Source: JANXLS01 sp035308565 (lineage in GTDB: Bacteria > Planctomycetota > SZUA-567 > H5-PLA8). Taken from it: 64,000 bases of DNA. A program made the translations under genes and the position numbers. Below the pieces are notes generated by a model, which saw nothing but the letters and a program-made list of their open reading frames with translations, was not told where the DNA came from and did no database searches. Below are positions 44,509 through 53,783 of this stretch, in pieces. The first letter of the stretch is position 1; each line of letters opens with the position of its first letter. The stretch spans positions 1-64,000 of the forward strand of contig DATGGK010000224.1 in the NCBI GenBank assembly GCA_035308565.1. Reading direction: 5' to 3'.

Positions 44509-45831
44509 ATGCGCGCACGCGTTTATCGTTTAATTCTTCCGCCCATCGTTGTCTTATTCCTCATTCAATTCTGCGCCGCCGGCGAACGCCTCACGCGTGA
44601 GCAAGTCGTCGAACAAACCATGAAGCCCTACAGCGGCCCCAGCGAAAAAGGCGTGGACCGCTCAACGATGCGCGGCAAAGTTCTCGCCGGCTATCAGGGC
44701 TGGTTCGCCGCGCAAGGCGACGATTGCCACCGCGGCTGGTACCACTGGTCCGGCCGCGATGGCTTCAAACCGGGCAGTTGCAAAATCGATCTCTGGCCAG
44801 ACGTGAGCGAACTCGATCCCGACGAACGCTACGCGACGCCCTTCAAAACCGCCGGCGGCAAAACCGCCGAAGTCTACAGCGCGTTCAACGCCAAAACCGT
44901 CCTGCGTCATTTCAAATGGATGCAGGACTACGGCATTGACGGCGTCTTCGTGCAGCGCTTCGCCGGCGAAGTCTTCAACCCGCCCGGCCTGCGCCAGTTC
45001 AACACCGTCCTCGATCACTGCCGCGAAGGCGCCAACCGCTACGGCCGCACGTACGCCGTGATGTACGATCTCTCCGGATTGAACGTCGGCCAAATGCCGC
45101 GCGTCATCGACGATTGGAAACTGCTCGTCGAAAAAATGCAGATCACCAAAGATCCCGCGTACCTCCATCACAACGGCAAACCCGTCGTCGCCGTGTGGGG
45201 TTTTGGTTTCAGCGACGGCCGCAAATACACGCTCGCCGAAGGGATGACGCTCGTCGATTTCCTGAAAAACGATCCGACTTACGGCGGCTGCACCGTCATG
45301 CTCGGCGTCCCCACTTATTGGCGCACGCTCGAACGCGACGCCGTCAACGACAAAGCGCTCCACGAATTGATTCTGAAAGCCGACATCGTCAGCCCGTGGA
45401 TGGTTGGCCGCTTCGCAAAGTCCGAGCAAGCCGTGAGCTTCGCGGAGAAGACGATGAAGCCCGACATCGCCTGGTGCAAGGAGCACAAGCTCGATTACCT
45501 GCCCGTCGTCTTCCCCGGATTCAGTTGGCACAACATGAATCAGAAATCGCCGCTGAATCAAACCCCGCGCCTCGGCGGAAAATTTCTCTGGACTCAATAC
45601 GTCACCGCGAAAAAAGCCGGCGCGACGATGGTCTATCAGGCCATGTTTGACGAAGTGGACGAAGGCACCGCGATCTTCAAATGCACCAACGACCCGCCCG
45701 TCGGGGAATCCAATTTTGTCACCTACGAAGGCCTGCCCAGCGACCACTACCTCAAACTCGTCGGCGCCGCCACCCGCATGATCCGCGGCGAACTGCCCGT
45801 TACAGATGAAATGCCGGTGTTGAAAAATTAA
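44509..45831 (+). CDS. Secreted GH99/GH71-like glycoside hydrolase
   Basis: The 440-residue exported protein has signal peptide (LILPPIVVLFLIQFCAA) and a (beta/alpha)8-type domain: VLAGYQGWFAAQGDDCHRGW, HFKWMQDYGIDGVFVQRFAG, KPVVAVWGFGFSDGR, VPTYWRTL, PVVFPGFSWHN and AMFDEVDEGTAIFK. These match the GH99/GH71-like family of xylosidase/arabinosidase-annotated proteins; GH99 members include endo-alpha-mannosidases. Catalytic glutamates are plausible in FDEVDEG but not proven. Its stop is directly followed by composite repeat copy B. Confidence 0.75.
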   Translation: MRARVYRLILPPIVVLFLIQFCAAGERLTREQVVEQTMKPYSGPSEKGVDRSTMRGKVLAGYQGWFAAQGDDCHRGWYHWSGRDGFKPGSCKIDLWPDVSELDPDERYATPFKTAGGKTAEVYSAFNAKTVLRHFKWMQDYGIDGVFVQRFAGEVFNPPGLRQFNTVLDHCREGANRYGRTYAVMYDLSGLNVGQMPRVIDDWKLLVEKMQITKDPAYLHHNGKPVVAVWGFGFSDGRKYTLAEGMTLVDFLKNDPTYGGCTVMLGVPTYWRTLERDAVNDKALHELILKADIVSPWMVGRFAKSEQAVSFAEKTMKPDIAWCKEHKLDYLPVVFPGFSWHNMNQKSPLNQTPRLGGKFLWTQYVTAKKAGATMVYQAMFDEVDEGTAIFKCTNDPPVGESNFVTYEGLPSDHYLKLVGAATRMIRGELPVTDEMPVLKN

Positions 45832-45924
45832 GTGCTGAGTCCTGGGTCCCTGAGCGCGCGAAGCGCTCGCGCCGCTGTTCCTCAACACTCAGTTCTCAGC
45901 ACTCAGGACTCAGCACTCAGCACT
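45832..45924. repeat. Composite inverted heptamer element, copy B
   Basis: The left arm GTGCTGAGTCCTGGGTCC, a core with GCGCGAAGCGC and GCTGTT, and a right arm of ACTCAGC/ACTCAGG heptamers fill exactly the gap from the stop codon at 45831 to the next ATG at 45925. No Shine-Dalgarno is left for the downstream gene, so the element forms its ribosome-binding region. Confidence 0.85.
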
Positions 45925-46716
45925 ATGACAACCATGTTCGCCAAAGACGGCCCCACCTTCTTCGAACTGATCCACCAGGCGCTCGTCTCGACGCGGCACG
46001 GCTACGACCTGCTCGCGCCGAAATTCGACCTGACTCCCTTCCGCACGCCCGATGCAATTCTCGAACCCGCAATCAACGCCCTCGGCCCCGTCGATTCCGC
46101 GCTCGACATCTGTTGCGGCACCGGCGCGGCGATGCGATTCTTAATACCGCTCTGCCGCCGCGAATTCGTCGGCATCGACTTCAGCGAAGGCATGCTCGAA
46201 ATCGCCAAAAAGTACCTCGCCCCTGCGTCGTCGCCCGCTCCAAATTCTGCATTCAGTACTCACGACTTATCACCCAGCACTCACGACTCATCACCCAGCA
46301 CTCAGGACTCAGCACCCAGCACTTCGTTCGTGCACGCGGATGTGCTGGAGATGTCCTTCGATTCCCAATTCGATCTGGCCGTCTGCTTCGGCGCGCTCGG
46401 CCACTTCGATATTCCCGACCAGCGCAATTTCCTCCGCCACGTCCGCAAAGCCCTCAAGCCCGGCGGCCGTTTCGCCTTCATTACCGCGCCCCACCCGCCG
46501 CGCTTCTCGCGCGTGAATCTGGTGCTGCGCGCGTTCAACGCCATCATGCGCATCCGCAACACGCTGCTCAAACCGCCGTTCATCATGTACTACCTGACGT
46601 TCCTGTTGCCGGAAGTTGAAGCGCTGCTCAAAGAGGAAGGATTCTCGGTCGAGATCCGCGCGGATATTTTTCACGCGCCATACCATCGCAATTGTTTGGT
46701 CATCGCGACGAAGTAG
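45925..46716 (+). CDS. SAM-dependent methyltransferase with in-frame repeat insertion
   Basis: The 263-residue class I methyltransferase has ALDICCGTGAAMRFL (motif I), FVGIDFSEGMLEIAKKYL, FDLAVCFGALGHFDIPDQ and LKPGGRFAFITAPH. Between the second and third blocks, residues encoded by 46251-46324 are a Ser/Thr/His/Asp-rich strip from heptamer DNA, probably a surface loop. The start ATG (45925 or 45934) follows the repeat element directly. It may be translated by coupling to the GH99-like gene. Substrate unknown. Confidence 0.82.
   Translation: MTTMFAKDGPTFFELIHQALVSTRHGYDLLAPKFDLTPFRTPDAILEPAINALGPVDSALDICCGTGAAMRFLIPLCRREFVGIDFSEGMLEIAKKYLAPASSPAPNSAFSTHDLSPSTHDSSPSTQDSAPSTSFVHADVLEMSFDSQFDLAVCFGALGHFDIPDQRNFLRHVRKALKPGGRFAFITAPHPPRFSRVNLVLRAFNAIMRIRNTLLKPPFIMYYLTFLLPEVEALLKEEGFSVEIRADIFHAPYHRNCLVIATK
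46251..46324. repeat. Heptamer tract inside the methyltransferase coding region
   Basis: About ten units of the ACTCAGC/ACTCACG/ACCCAGC type run in frame and encode STHDLSPSTHDSSPSTQDSA. The unit is the same as in the intergenic elements, so it is an insertion or expansion of the repeat within the gene. Confidence 0.8.
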
Positions 46717-46793
46717 GACGAAGCGAATGCCTTTTTTCCGGAAATTTGGGAAACTACAAAGCGAATCTGGCGCCTCAGCACTCAGCACTTTTT

Positions 46794-47573
46794 TTACTCC
46801 GCAATATTCTTCTGCGGCAGCCAGGCGTCGCCACTGTTGTAGAAATGTCCCAGCACCCAATCCCCGCGCCGCTCCACGATCGTGAACTCCGCGCCGTCCT
46901 TCAGCGGCTGATCGAACGCCGGCTCCCAATTCAAGCCGTTTCCTTTGCGTGCGGTCGTCTCCGCGACAACGACACCACGCCGCGAGTTGGTCAGTTCGTT
47001 GTTCGCCATCGCCGCGTCCACATTGAACAGCAGCGCGACGAGCGCCACGGCACCACCGGCCCAATTCAAGCGCCGTTTGCGAAAAATCACGGCGGCAAAC
47101 AAGAGCGCCACGCACAGCGCCCACAACATCAGCGTCGCCTGAAATTTCTCCGGCACCGATAGCCAGTCGCTCCAGAACAAAATGCGATGCCACCACGCCT
47201 CCGGCTCGACCGGCACGCGCCCGGGCGCGGCGTTGAGCGCCTGCGTCAAATTCGCCTCCAACCACGGATCGCGCGGGCGAAACAATTTCGCTTTGCGGTA
47301 GGCCAGAATCGCGCGCCCGTAATCACCCGCCTTCACGCGCGCGTTGCCGATGTTGTAATACAGCGCGTCGTTGCGATACTCCGGCGACACCAGAGCTTCG
47401 AACTCGCCCGACACTTCGCGAAACTGGTCCGGTGTCTTCGCCGCATCGAATGCCTCCAACGCCTTCACAAACGCCCGCTCGCGCTCGCCGCCCTCCGACG
47501 CGCACGCGACGGATGCGAAAAGCGCCGCGCAAAGTAGAATGAGAGCACGAGAGCACGAGAGTGCGAGAGGCAC
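46794..47573 (-). CDS. batE: BatE-like TPR / SH3 membrane protein
   Basis: About 259 residues: signal peptide from GTG 47573 (PLALSCSRALILLCAALFAS), a TPR pair (about 30-95: ALYYNIGNARVKAGDYGRAI), two membrane spans (ATLMLWALCVALLFAAVIF and WAGGAVALVALLFNV), and an SH3-like end (AEFTIVERRGDWVLGHFYNS). This is the BatE architecture and closes the aerotolerance operon. The start is uncertain because 47541-47640 is repeat DNA; an upstream GTG or ATG would add a repeat-encoded HPRPLSPKGRGG stretch. Confidence 0.8.
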   Translation of the reverse strand: MPLALSCSRALILLCAALFASVACASEGGERERAFVKALEAFDAAKTPDQFREVSGEFEALVSPEYRNDALYYNIGNARVKAGDYGRAILAYRKAKLFRPRDPWLEANLTQALNAAPGRVPVEPEAWWHRILFWSDWLSVPEKFQATLMLWALCVALLFAAVIFRKRRLNWAGGAVALVALLFNVDAAMANNELTNSRRGVVVAETTARKGNGLNWEPAFDQPLKDGAEFTIVERRGDWVLGHFYNSGDAWLPQKNIAE

Positions 47574-47744
47574 TATGACGCGACATGACGCGACGCCGTT
47601 CCCCCCTCTCCCCTTGGGGGAGAGGGGCCGGGGGTGAGGGGTTCGCTTCAACTTGTCGTTCTGCATACTCTCAACTCTCATACTCTCATAGTCTCATAGT
47701 CTCGTACTCTCGTATTCAGGACTCAGCACTCAGCACTCAGCACT
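47541..47744. repeat. Complex repeat block with octamers, CCCCTCTCCCC palindrome and heptamers
   Basis: GAGAGCAC octamers (47541-47570), a palindrome with CCCCTCTCC/GGAGAGGGG arms (about 47602-47628), inverted CTCTCATA-type octamers (47666-47715) and GACTCAG heptamers (47716-47744) lie between batD and batE. The last tract supplies the batD stop codon; the first encodes part of the BatE signal peptide. Confidence 0.75.
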
Positions 47745-49626
47745 TGCCGCCCATCTCCCTCTGCAACCGCGCGACCAGTTTCTCCGCCGACTCCACCATC
47801 GCCGCCGCCTGCATGCCCTCGACCGAGCCGTATTTCGACGCCTCGATCGCTTCAAGCACGCGCACGGTTTCGTTGCGCGTGTCGTTCGACGCGCCGCTCT
47901 TCTCCAGCACTTTCGCCGCATCTTGCGCCGTCATCCCCGCCGGCGAAATGCCGCGCCAATTGCCGATCAGCGCGGTGAGGGCATGCGCCACTGCTTCAGC
48001 CGCGCCGTTGTGATCGCCGCGCGCCATCGCCGCGCGCGCCGCACTCAACTGCGCCGCCGCTTCGGCGCGCGCGCGCAAGCGATTCTGCAAAACCGCGTCG
48101 CCCGCGCGCCGCCGATGCAGCGTAATCGCCAGCGCCCCCGCCGCGTACGCAATCCACATGCCGGCAATCGCAAGCCAATACTCATTCGGATGCAGCGCGC
48201 TGACACTGATTTCAGACGGCTCGGCAATGTTTTGAAACACGCCCTTCTCGCGCCCCGTGATGCGATGGCCGGAATTAATCGGCGCGCCGGAGATCAGTTC
48301 ATCGGGGCGAAGCTGCGGCGCATCGGTGACGTTCAACGCGACGGCGTTCGAAACCAGCGGCTCGAATTTCTCACTGTCGGTGTTGTACGCCGACACGGTG
48401 ATCGGCGGAATCGACACGCCCGCTTTTTTCGGGCGCAGCACGTACGCGAACGTTTTCACGTCGCCCTTGGCCTGGCCCGGCGGCGCTTTGTCCACGATCG
48501 TGAAATCGGCGGCGAGTTCTTTGTTCGCTGATAAATCGGGCGCGGTCACTTCTTCAAGCAGCCCCGCATTGGCCGTGCGCTCAAAATCCAATTTCAGCGT
48601 GAGCGGATCGCCGACGCGCAAATCGGTCGCATTCGCCGACGCCCGCAGATGGTAACGCCCGTAGCAGCCGTTGAAATCCGCCGGCCGCGGTTCGGGCAGC
48701 ACGGCTTCGACGCTGACGGCTGACGCCACCGCGACCAGCGCACGGTTGGAATACTGGCGCTTCGCCATGTCCACACCATCGACGAATTGTCCTTTGATCG
48801 TGGCCGGCCCGAATTCGAATTTCCCCGCGCGCGTGGCGAAGAACGTGCGCTTCAATTCGTATACAAAATAATTGTAATTCTTCCCGTCGAGCCCCTTGCG
48901 CTGCTCGCGCCCCTTATAGAGGTTGAAGGCGAAACTCTGGTTGTTGACCTCGAACACAAAACCGGTGTTGTTGCGCGAAAGCAGCGGGTCGAGCCATTCG
49001 ACGAATGTGGTTTTCGCGTTCACTCCTGCCGGCGGATTGATCCAGTTGAACTGCAAGCGCGGTTGAAACTGGACCGGGTCGCGGTCGTCGAGCTGCAGCG
49101 GCTTGACCAAAATTTTCAAAATTACGTCGAACGGCTGGTACGGCGCGACGCGCTGGCGCGACGTTTCGATTTTGACAAGGACGATGTCCTGCTGCTCGTC
49201 AGCGATGACGCGCAGCGGCAGCGGCTGGCCGGAGATTTTTTTGCCGTCCAGCATAATAAACGGGGCCGGGACCGTCACGCTGCCCGAGTGTTTCGGCGTG
49301 AGCTGATAGCGGAACGACGTGCTGACGCTCGACGTCCATTTTCGTCCGTCGAAGAAATTCTGCGACGATTCGTACCGCCCGGCAGTCGCGACCTCGAAAT
49401 CCTTTTTGATGTCGGTGAGGTCCGGCACTGCCGCTTCTTTCATGTCCGACACGCGCACTTCATAGCCCACGCTTTCGCCTTCAAAGACTTGCTTTGCCGC
49501 AAGCTCTGCCTGGACCGATGGCTCGCCGGCAAGCGCGCGCGGCAGCGCCGCCGCGCACACGCACGCCAGCACCAGTCTCGTAGCGCAGGCGTCCCGCCTG
49601 CAAATAGCTTCGCGCGCGGTTTTCAC
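47737..49626 (-). CDS. batD: BatD-like oxygen-tolerance protein
   Basis: About 629 residues: signal-type N-terminus (CATRLVLACVCAAALPRALAG), several BatD beta domains (VQAELAAKQVFEGESVGYEV, QQDIVLVKIETSRQRVAPYQ, DLRVGDPLTLKLDFER), a membrane span near 480-505 (WLAIAGMWIAYAAGALAITL) and a cytosolic helical tail. Its 5-prime end overlaps the VWA/TPR gene by a few bases. GTG 49626 has GGAG 8 bases ahead; TTG 49629 is an alternative. BatD proteins sit in the envelope with BatA/BatB. The signal region contains a GCAGGC palindrome. Confidence 0.82.
   Translation of the reverse strand: MKTAREAICRRDACATRLVLACVCAAALPRALAGEPSVQAELAAKQVFEGESVGYEVRVSDMKEAAVPDLTDIKKDFEVATAGRYESSQNFFDGRKWTSSVSTSFRYQLTPKHSGSVTVPAPFIMLDGKKISGQPLPLRVIADEQQDIVLVKIETSRQRVAPYQPFDVILKILVKPLQLDDRDPVQFQPRLQFNWINPPAGVNAKTTFVEWLDPLLSRNNTGFVFEVNNQSFAFNLYKGREQRKGLDGKNYNYFVYELKRTFFATRAGKFEFGPATIKGQFVDGVDMAKRQYSNRALVAVASAVSVEAVLPEPRPADFNGCYGRYHLRASANATDLRVGDPLTLKLDFERTANAGLLEEVTAPDLSANKELAADFTIVDKAPPGQAKGDVKTFAYVLRPKKAGVSIPPITVSAYNTDSEKFEPLVSNAVALNVTDAPQLRPDELISGAPINSGHRITGREKGVFQNIAEPSEISVSALHPNEYWLAIAGMWIAYAAGALAITLHRRRAGDAVLQNRLRARAEAAAQLSAARAAMARGDHNGAAEAVAHALTALIGNWRGISPAGMTAQDAAKVLEKSGASNDTRNETVRVLEAIEASKYGSVEGMQAAAMVESAEKLVARLQREMGGKC
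49585..49601. repeat. GCAGGC palindrome in the BatD signal region
   Basis: GCAGGCGTCCCGCCTGC is translated in frame as part of the BatD N-terminus (CRRDACAT). Same family as 12573, 29554 and 44381. Confidence 0.65.
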
Positions 49627-52600
49627 CAATCTTTCTCCACACCCCGCAGGCGGCTCATGATCGCGTCCTGCTCGTCCTGCTTTTTCTTGCGATGATCCAA
49701 TTCGCGTTCGCGCACTTTCCGCAGCATCGCCTCAGCCTGCTCCTTCGTCATCGGCTGCGCCTTCGCGCCCTGCTCCTGTTTTTCCTGTTTGTCTTTGTTT
49801 TGCTCGTCCTTCTTCTGCTGATCTTTCTGCTCGTCTTTTTTCTTCTCCTCGTCTTTCTTCTTTTCCTCGTCCTTTTTCTTCTGGTCTTCTTTCTTTTTCT
49901 CGTCGTCCCTCTTTTGCTGGTCTTGCTTTTTCTTCTCTTCGTCTTTCTTCTGCTGCTCGTTCTTCTCCTGGTTCTGCTGGTTCTGCTTTTCGTTCTGCTT
50001 CTGGTCCTTCTTTTTTTGCTTCGGCTGAGCGTCCATGATTTCCTGCAAAATCTTCTTCGCCTCTTCGGCATCTGGCAGCGCGCCCGCGCGCTCCTCCTTC
50101 TTTAAATGCGCCGCCGCCGCATTCATCCGCTCCACAGCTTTGGGCGCAAGCTCGATCGCCTTTTCCAATCCCTTCTTGATCTCCTCGGGCGAAGGTGGCT
50201 TGTCCTCCTCTTTTTCGTCCTTCTTTGCGTCCGGCGCCGCGCCGTTTTTCTTCAATTCCTCTTCGCGCTTCTTTTTTTCTTCTTCAGCTCTTTTCTTCGC
50301 TTCTTCGCGTTTCACGTCGTCCAGCGTCAGCCACTCCTTCTCTTTTTCCTTCGCCTTTTCGTCGGCCTTCGGCGCGTTTTTCTCCAGTTCCGCCATTTCT
50401 GTTGCCGCGCGGAATTTCATCAGCATCGTTCGCCGCGCCGCGTCGCTTTGCAGTTCGGCCAGTTCTGGCGTGGGGATTTGTGCCTTCGCCAGCTCATCAA
50501 AGTTTCTCGCAGCCTCATTTCTCTTAGTGGATTCATCGTTCCTCGCGGCCTGGTCTATTTTCGCCGCGTCCTTTTTCGCCGGTTCCGCTGTGTCGCTGTC
50601 TTTCAACGCATCGACGACCCGCGTCTCGTCGTTCATGTTGCGAGCCAACGCCGCCTGAAACGGCGCCAGCGATTCCCAGATCGTGTCGAACGTCGCGGCC
50701 GCTTCTTTCTGCTGCGCCGCGGCGTCATCGTAGCGGCTGCCGTCCAAACTGTAGGACGCCGCGCGCATCTTTTCGCCAGCGGTGTCGGCCAGTTCCTTGA
50801 GTTTTTTCACCGCCTCCGCTTTTTTCTTCGCCTCTTCCGAATTCGGCGCCGGCGCCGCGCCGCCCATTAATTGCGACGTGCTGATCGCATCCTTCTCGAT
50901 CTTCTCCTTGAGCGGCTCGATCTCCTCGCTCAATTCGTCCTGCGCGCGCTTGAGTTCCGCAAAATCGTCCGCGCTGCCGTACTCGCCCAGCGCCAATGCG
51001 CCAGAGCGCAATTGCCGCTCGTCGTGCGCGAGAAATTCCAGAAATTGCAGCAGGTTCATGTCGTCGCGGCGCTTCTTGCGGTCAAGCAGCGCCCAGACGT
51101 TTGAATACAGTTTGATCCACTGACGGATCAGTTCGATGTTCTTTCGCGCCGCTGCGTGCTCCGGCTGAATCTCCAGACAGTTTCGATAATGCCCGACCGC
51201 TTCGAGCAGTTTGTCGATGACTGCCTTGCGCTTCTCCGGTGGAACGCCTTCCGGCTGAGCGCCGGCCAATTCCTTCGCGGCGTTGGCGCTGATCTCTCCG
51301 AGGTTAAAATCCGCCGATGCCGCCAGCGCACGGTCGCGCGCCAGCGCGGCCTTTTTGTACGCTTCGACTGCCTTCTCTGTGTCGCCCTTTTTTTCAAACG
51401 CGCAGCCGGCATCGAATGCCGCGCGCGCGGCGGCTTCGAGCACGTCGCGCTCCGGCGCGGCTTTTTCGGCTTCGCTGAATTTCTCGCCAGCGCCGTCAAA
51501 ATCCTGCTTCGAATAAAGCTTCAAACCTTCGTTGACCAAATCGCGCGCATCCGCGGCTTGCGCGCCGAATCCAATGCAAGCCAGCGCCACAGCCAGAGCC
51601 GCGGCCAGCGGCTTCGGTCCGCTTCGCCTTTTTATTTGCGCCTCATCCATGGCTCCGTTTTTCTGCCGATACGGCCGAATCAACAACTCCAGCGTGAAAC
51701 AAATCAAGGCCAGCGCTAGCGGAATTTCGAAACGCTCGGCTTGGCGCGTGCGCTTCTGCTCCTTCGCGTATTCGCCGCGCAACTGCGACAACTTCTCTTC
51801 GTACAATTTGCCCAAATCGTAGGCCTTCGTGCGCGCGGGCACATACGTGGCGCCGGTTTCCAGCGCAATCTTGCTCAGCAGTTCGTCGTCCATTTTGCTC
51901 ACGACATTTTTCCCCTCATACGTCATGAAATGGCCCTTGCCCTCTTTGTCGGGCACCAGCGCGCCTTCGTTCGGATCGCCCAAGCCCACCGTGAAAATCG
52001 CGATGTGCCGTTCGGCGGCGAGCGCCGCGGCCTTCAGCGGCTCCGATTCCTGATCGTCGCCGTCGGTGATCAGCAGCAGCGCCTGATCGCGGTCCGGCGC
52101 TTCAGGCAGCACGCTCAGCGCTTTGCGAATCGCGTCGCCGATCGCCGTGCCGCCGCGATCGACGCTGTTCGGACCCAGTTCAGCCAGCCGCGCGCGAAAA
52201 AACGCATAGTCCGCAGTCAGCGGACTCAGAATCGCCGCGTGCCCCGCGAACGCAATTAGTCCAACGCGCTCTCCTTTAAGACGGCTGAGCAGCCCGGAGA
52301 CATCGGCCTTGGCGCGTTCAAGCCGGCTCGGCGGAACGTCCGTCGCGAGCATCGAGCGCGACACGTCGATCATGATGTACAAGTCGCTGCCTTTGATCTT
52401 CACTTCCTCGACAATCTCGCCCCACTGCGGCCGCGCGATGGCCAGAAGCGTGAAAATCAGCGCCGCTCCCCACAACGCCGTCTTGCACCAGAACCGCGCG
52501 CTGTTCTCCGCCGGCAGCACGCGCGGAGACATGGCGGCATCGGCAAACGCCCGCGCTGCTCGGCGGCGGTTCGCGCGCGCGTAAAGCATGAGCGCCAACA

Positions 52601-52655
52601 CCGCGATCGTCAGCGGCAATATCAAATAAAGTGCTTCCGGTTGCTGAAAATTCAT
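49623..52655 (-). CDS. batB: BatB-BatC fusion: VWA domain plus TPR and hypercharged tail
   Basis: The 1010-residue protein has membrane spans (8-24, 58-76), a von Willebrand A domain with MIDAS DVSRS (97-101) and a third span (308-326). At Met336 a second signal-like segment (349-367, ending GAQA) is followed by TPRs (about 370-515), so a BatC-type protein is fused behind BatB. The final 300 residues are coiled coil then a Lys/Glu/Gln/Asp stretch (about 830-985, KKKDEEKKK type). Such fusions of BatB and BatC occur in the aerotolerance operon. The charged tail should face the periplasm; its role is unknown. Confidence 0.85.
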   Translation of the reverse strand: MNFQQPEALYLILPLTIAVLALMLYARANRRRAARAFADAAMSPRVLPAENSARFWCKTALWGAALIFTLLAIARPQWGEIVEEVKIKGSDLYIMIDVSRSMLATDVPPSRLERAKADVSGLLSRLKGERVGLIAFAGHAAILSPLTADYAFFRARLAELGPNSVDRGGTAIGDAIRKALSVLPEAPDRDQALLLITDGDDQESEPLKAAALAAERHIAIFTVGLGDPNEGALVPDKEGKGHFMTYEGKNVVSKMDDELLSKIALETGATYVPARTKAYDLGKLYEEKLSQLRGEYAKEQKRTRQAERFEIPLALALICFTLELLIRPYRQKNGAMDEAQIKRRSGPKPLAAALAVALACIGFGAQAADARDLVNEGLKLYSKQDFDGAGEKFSEAEKAAPERDVLEAAARAAFDAGCAFEKKGDTEKAVEAYKKAALARDRALAASADFNLGEISANAAKELAGAQPEGVPPEKRKAVIDKLLEAVGHYRNCLEIQPEHAAARKNIELIRQWIKLYSNVWALLDRKKRRDDMNLLQFLEFLAHDERQLRSGALALGEYGSADDFAELKRAQDELSEEIEPLKEKIEKDAISTSQLMGGAAPAPNSEEAKKKAEAVKKLKELADTAGEKMRAASYSLDGSRYDDAAAQQKEAAATFDTIWESLAPFQAALARNMNDETRVVDALKDSDTAEPAKKDAAKIDQAARNDESTKRNEAARNFDELAKAQIPTPELAELQSDAARRTMLMKFRAATEMAELEKNAPKADEKAKEKEKEWLTLDDVKREEAKKRAEEEKKKREEELKKNGAAPDAKKDEKEEDKPPSPEEIKKGLEKAIELAPKAVERMNAAAAHLKKEERAGALPDAEEAKKILQEIMDAQPKQKKKDQKQNEKQNQQNQEKNEQQKKDEEKKKQDQQKRDDEKKKEDQKKKDEEKKKDEEKKKDEQKDQQKKDEQNKDKQEKQEQGAKAQPMTKEQAEAMLRKVRERELDHRKKKQDEQDAIMSRLRGVEKDW

Positions 52656-52659
52656 TCTC

Positions 52660-52684
52660 CGCTCTAACTCCTATCTCCTAACTC
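52660..52684. repeat. Short CTAACTC-type tandem tract
   Basis: CTCTAACTCCTATCTCCTAA consists of 7-8 base units (AACTCCT, ATCTCCT) and occupies the gap between the two VWA genes, like the other heptamer tracts. It overlaps the region where a ribosome site for the fusion gene would be expected. Confidence 0.6.
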
Positions 52685-52691
52685 CTGCCGT

Positions 52692-53765
52692 TCACGGCAT
52701 CGCCCGAAATCGCGTCGAACTCAACACCAGCGCGCCCAGCAGCAGCGCCAAACCCGCAATCGCCGGCACGCCGAAGTATTCAGTGTAATCGGTGTACTTC
52801 GTCTCTTCGACTTTCGTTTTTTCAAGCTTATCGATTTCGGCATATACACTTGTCAGCGCGTCGGTGCCGTAGGCGTGAAAATATTTTCCGTGCGCGGTGT
52901 CGGCGATGTCTTGAAGCAGCTTTTCGTCGATGGGAAAGACCTGGCTGCCAACCATTCTTTCGACTCCGAAGATGGGATCTTTCCCGACGACCGGCACGGG
53001 ATCGTTGGTGCCGATGCAAATCGTATAGACTTTGATGCCGAGCGCTTCGACGGCCTTCGCCGCTTCGCGCGGGTCGCTGCCGAGGTTGTTGTCTCCGTCG
53101 GTCAGTAGAATCAGGATTTTGCTTTTCGCATTCACATTCTTCAGCCGGTCCGCGCCGGCCAGCAGCCCGTCGCCAATGGCGGTTTGCAGTTCCTCGCCGT
53201 TCATGATCGCGCCGCTGGCACGGTCGTAGATCGGCTTGGGCACTTCCAATTGCCGCAAGGCCTCGGTGAGCGCGCCGTGATCGAGCGTCAGCGGGCAGCG
53301 GCTGTCGGCGAATCCGCCGAATGCGACTAAACCGATCAGGTCGTTGGGCCGGCCGCTCAATTTCGACTCCTTCGACCCATTAATAAACGCATCCACGACG
53401 TACTTCACCGCCGCGATGCGGCTCACCGATTTTTCGCCGAGCACAAAATCGTGCGCCTCCTCCATCGAACCCGACACGTCGATCGCCAATTCGATGGCAA
53501 TGCCCTCAGTGTTCACGCGCGATTCCGATTTGCCCATCTGCGGGCGGGCGAGCGCGAACGTGAGCAGCACCAAACCTAACAGACTGGTCCACGGCAGCAG
53601 CCGTTTGACGCGCTGTGCAAACGTGACCGGCAGGCGCTTCAAATCCGCCACGTTCGAATACAGCGCTGCCGCGCGCAGCCGCGGATGCCACGCGCGCCAC
53701 GCCGCCAGCGCCACCACCGGCAAAAAGATCAGCCAATGCGGAGAGAAGAATCGAAAACCACCCAT
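52692..53765 (-). CDS. batA: BatA-like VWA-domain membrane protein
   Basis: The 357-residue protein has two N-terminal spans (WLIFLPVVALAAW and LLGLVLLTFALARPQ), a VWA domain with the MIDAS DVSGSMEE (about 95), LIGLVAFGGFADSRCPLT, ILILLTDGDNNLGSD and a C-terminal span (GVPAIAGLALLLGALVL). This is the BatA architecture; BatA and BatB form complexes with the MoxR ATPase system. It is followed by the VWA/TPR fusion gene. Confidence 0.9.
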   Translation of the reverse strand: MGGFRFFSPHWLIFLPVVALAAWRAWHPRLRAAALYSNVADLKRLPVTFAQRVKRLLPWTSLLGLVLLTFALARPQMGKSESRVNTEGIAIELAIDVSGSMEEAHDFVLGEKSVSRIAAVKYVVDAFINGSKESKLSGRPNDLIGLVAFGGFADSRCPLTLDHGALTEALRQLEVPKPIYDRASGAIMNGEELQTAIGDGLLAGADRLKNVNAKSKILILLTDGDNNLGSDPREAAKAVEALGIKVYTICIGTNDPVPVVGKDPIFGVERMVGSQVFPIDEKLLQDIADTAHGKYFHAYGTDALTSVYAEIDKLEKTKVEETKYTDYTEYFGVPAIAGLALLLGALVLSSTRFRAMP

Positions 53766-53783
53766 TGCTTAGGTCCAACATTT

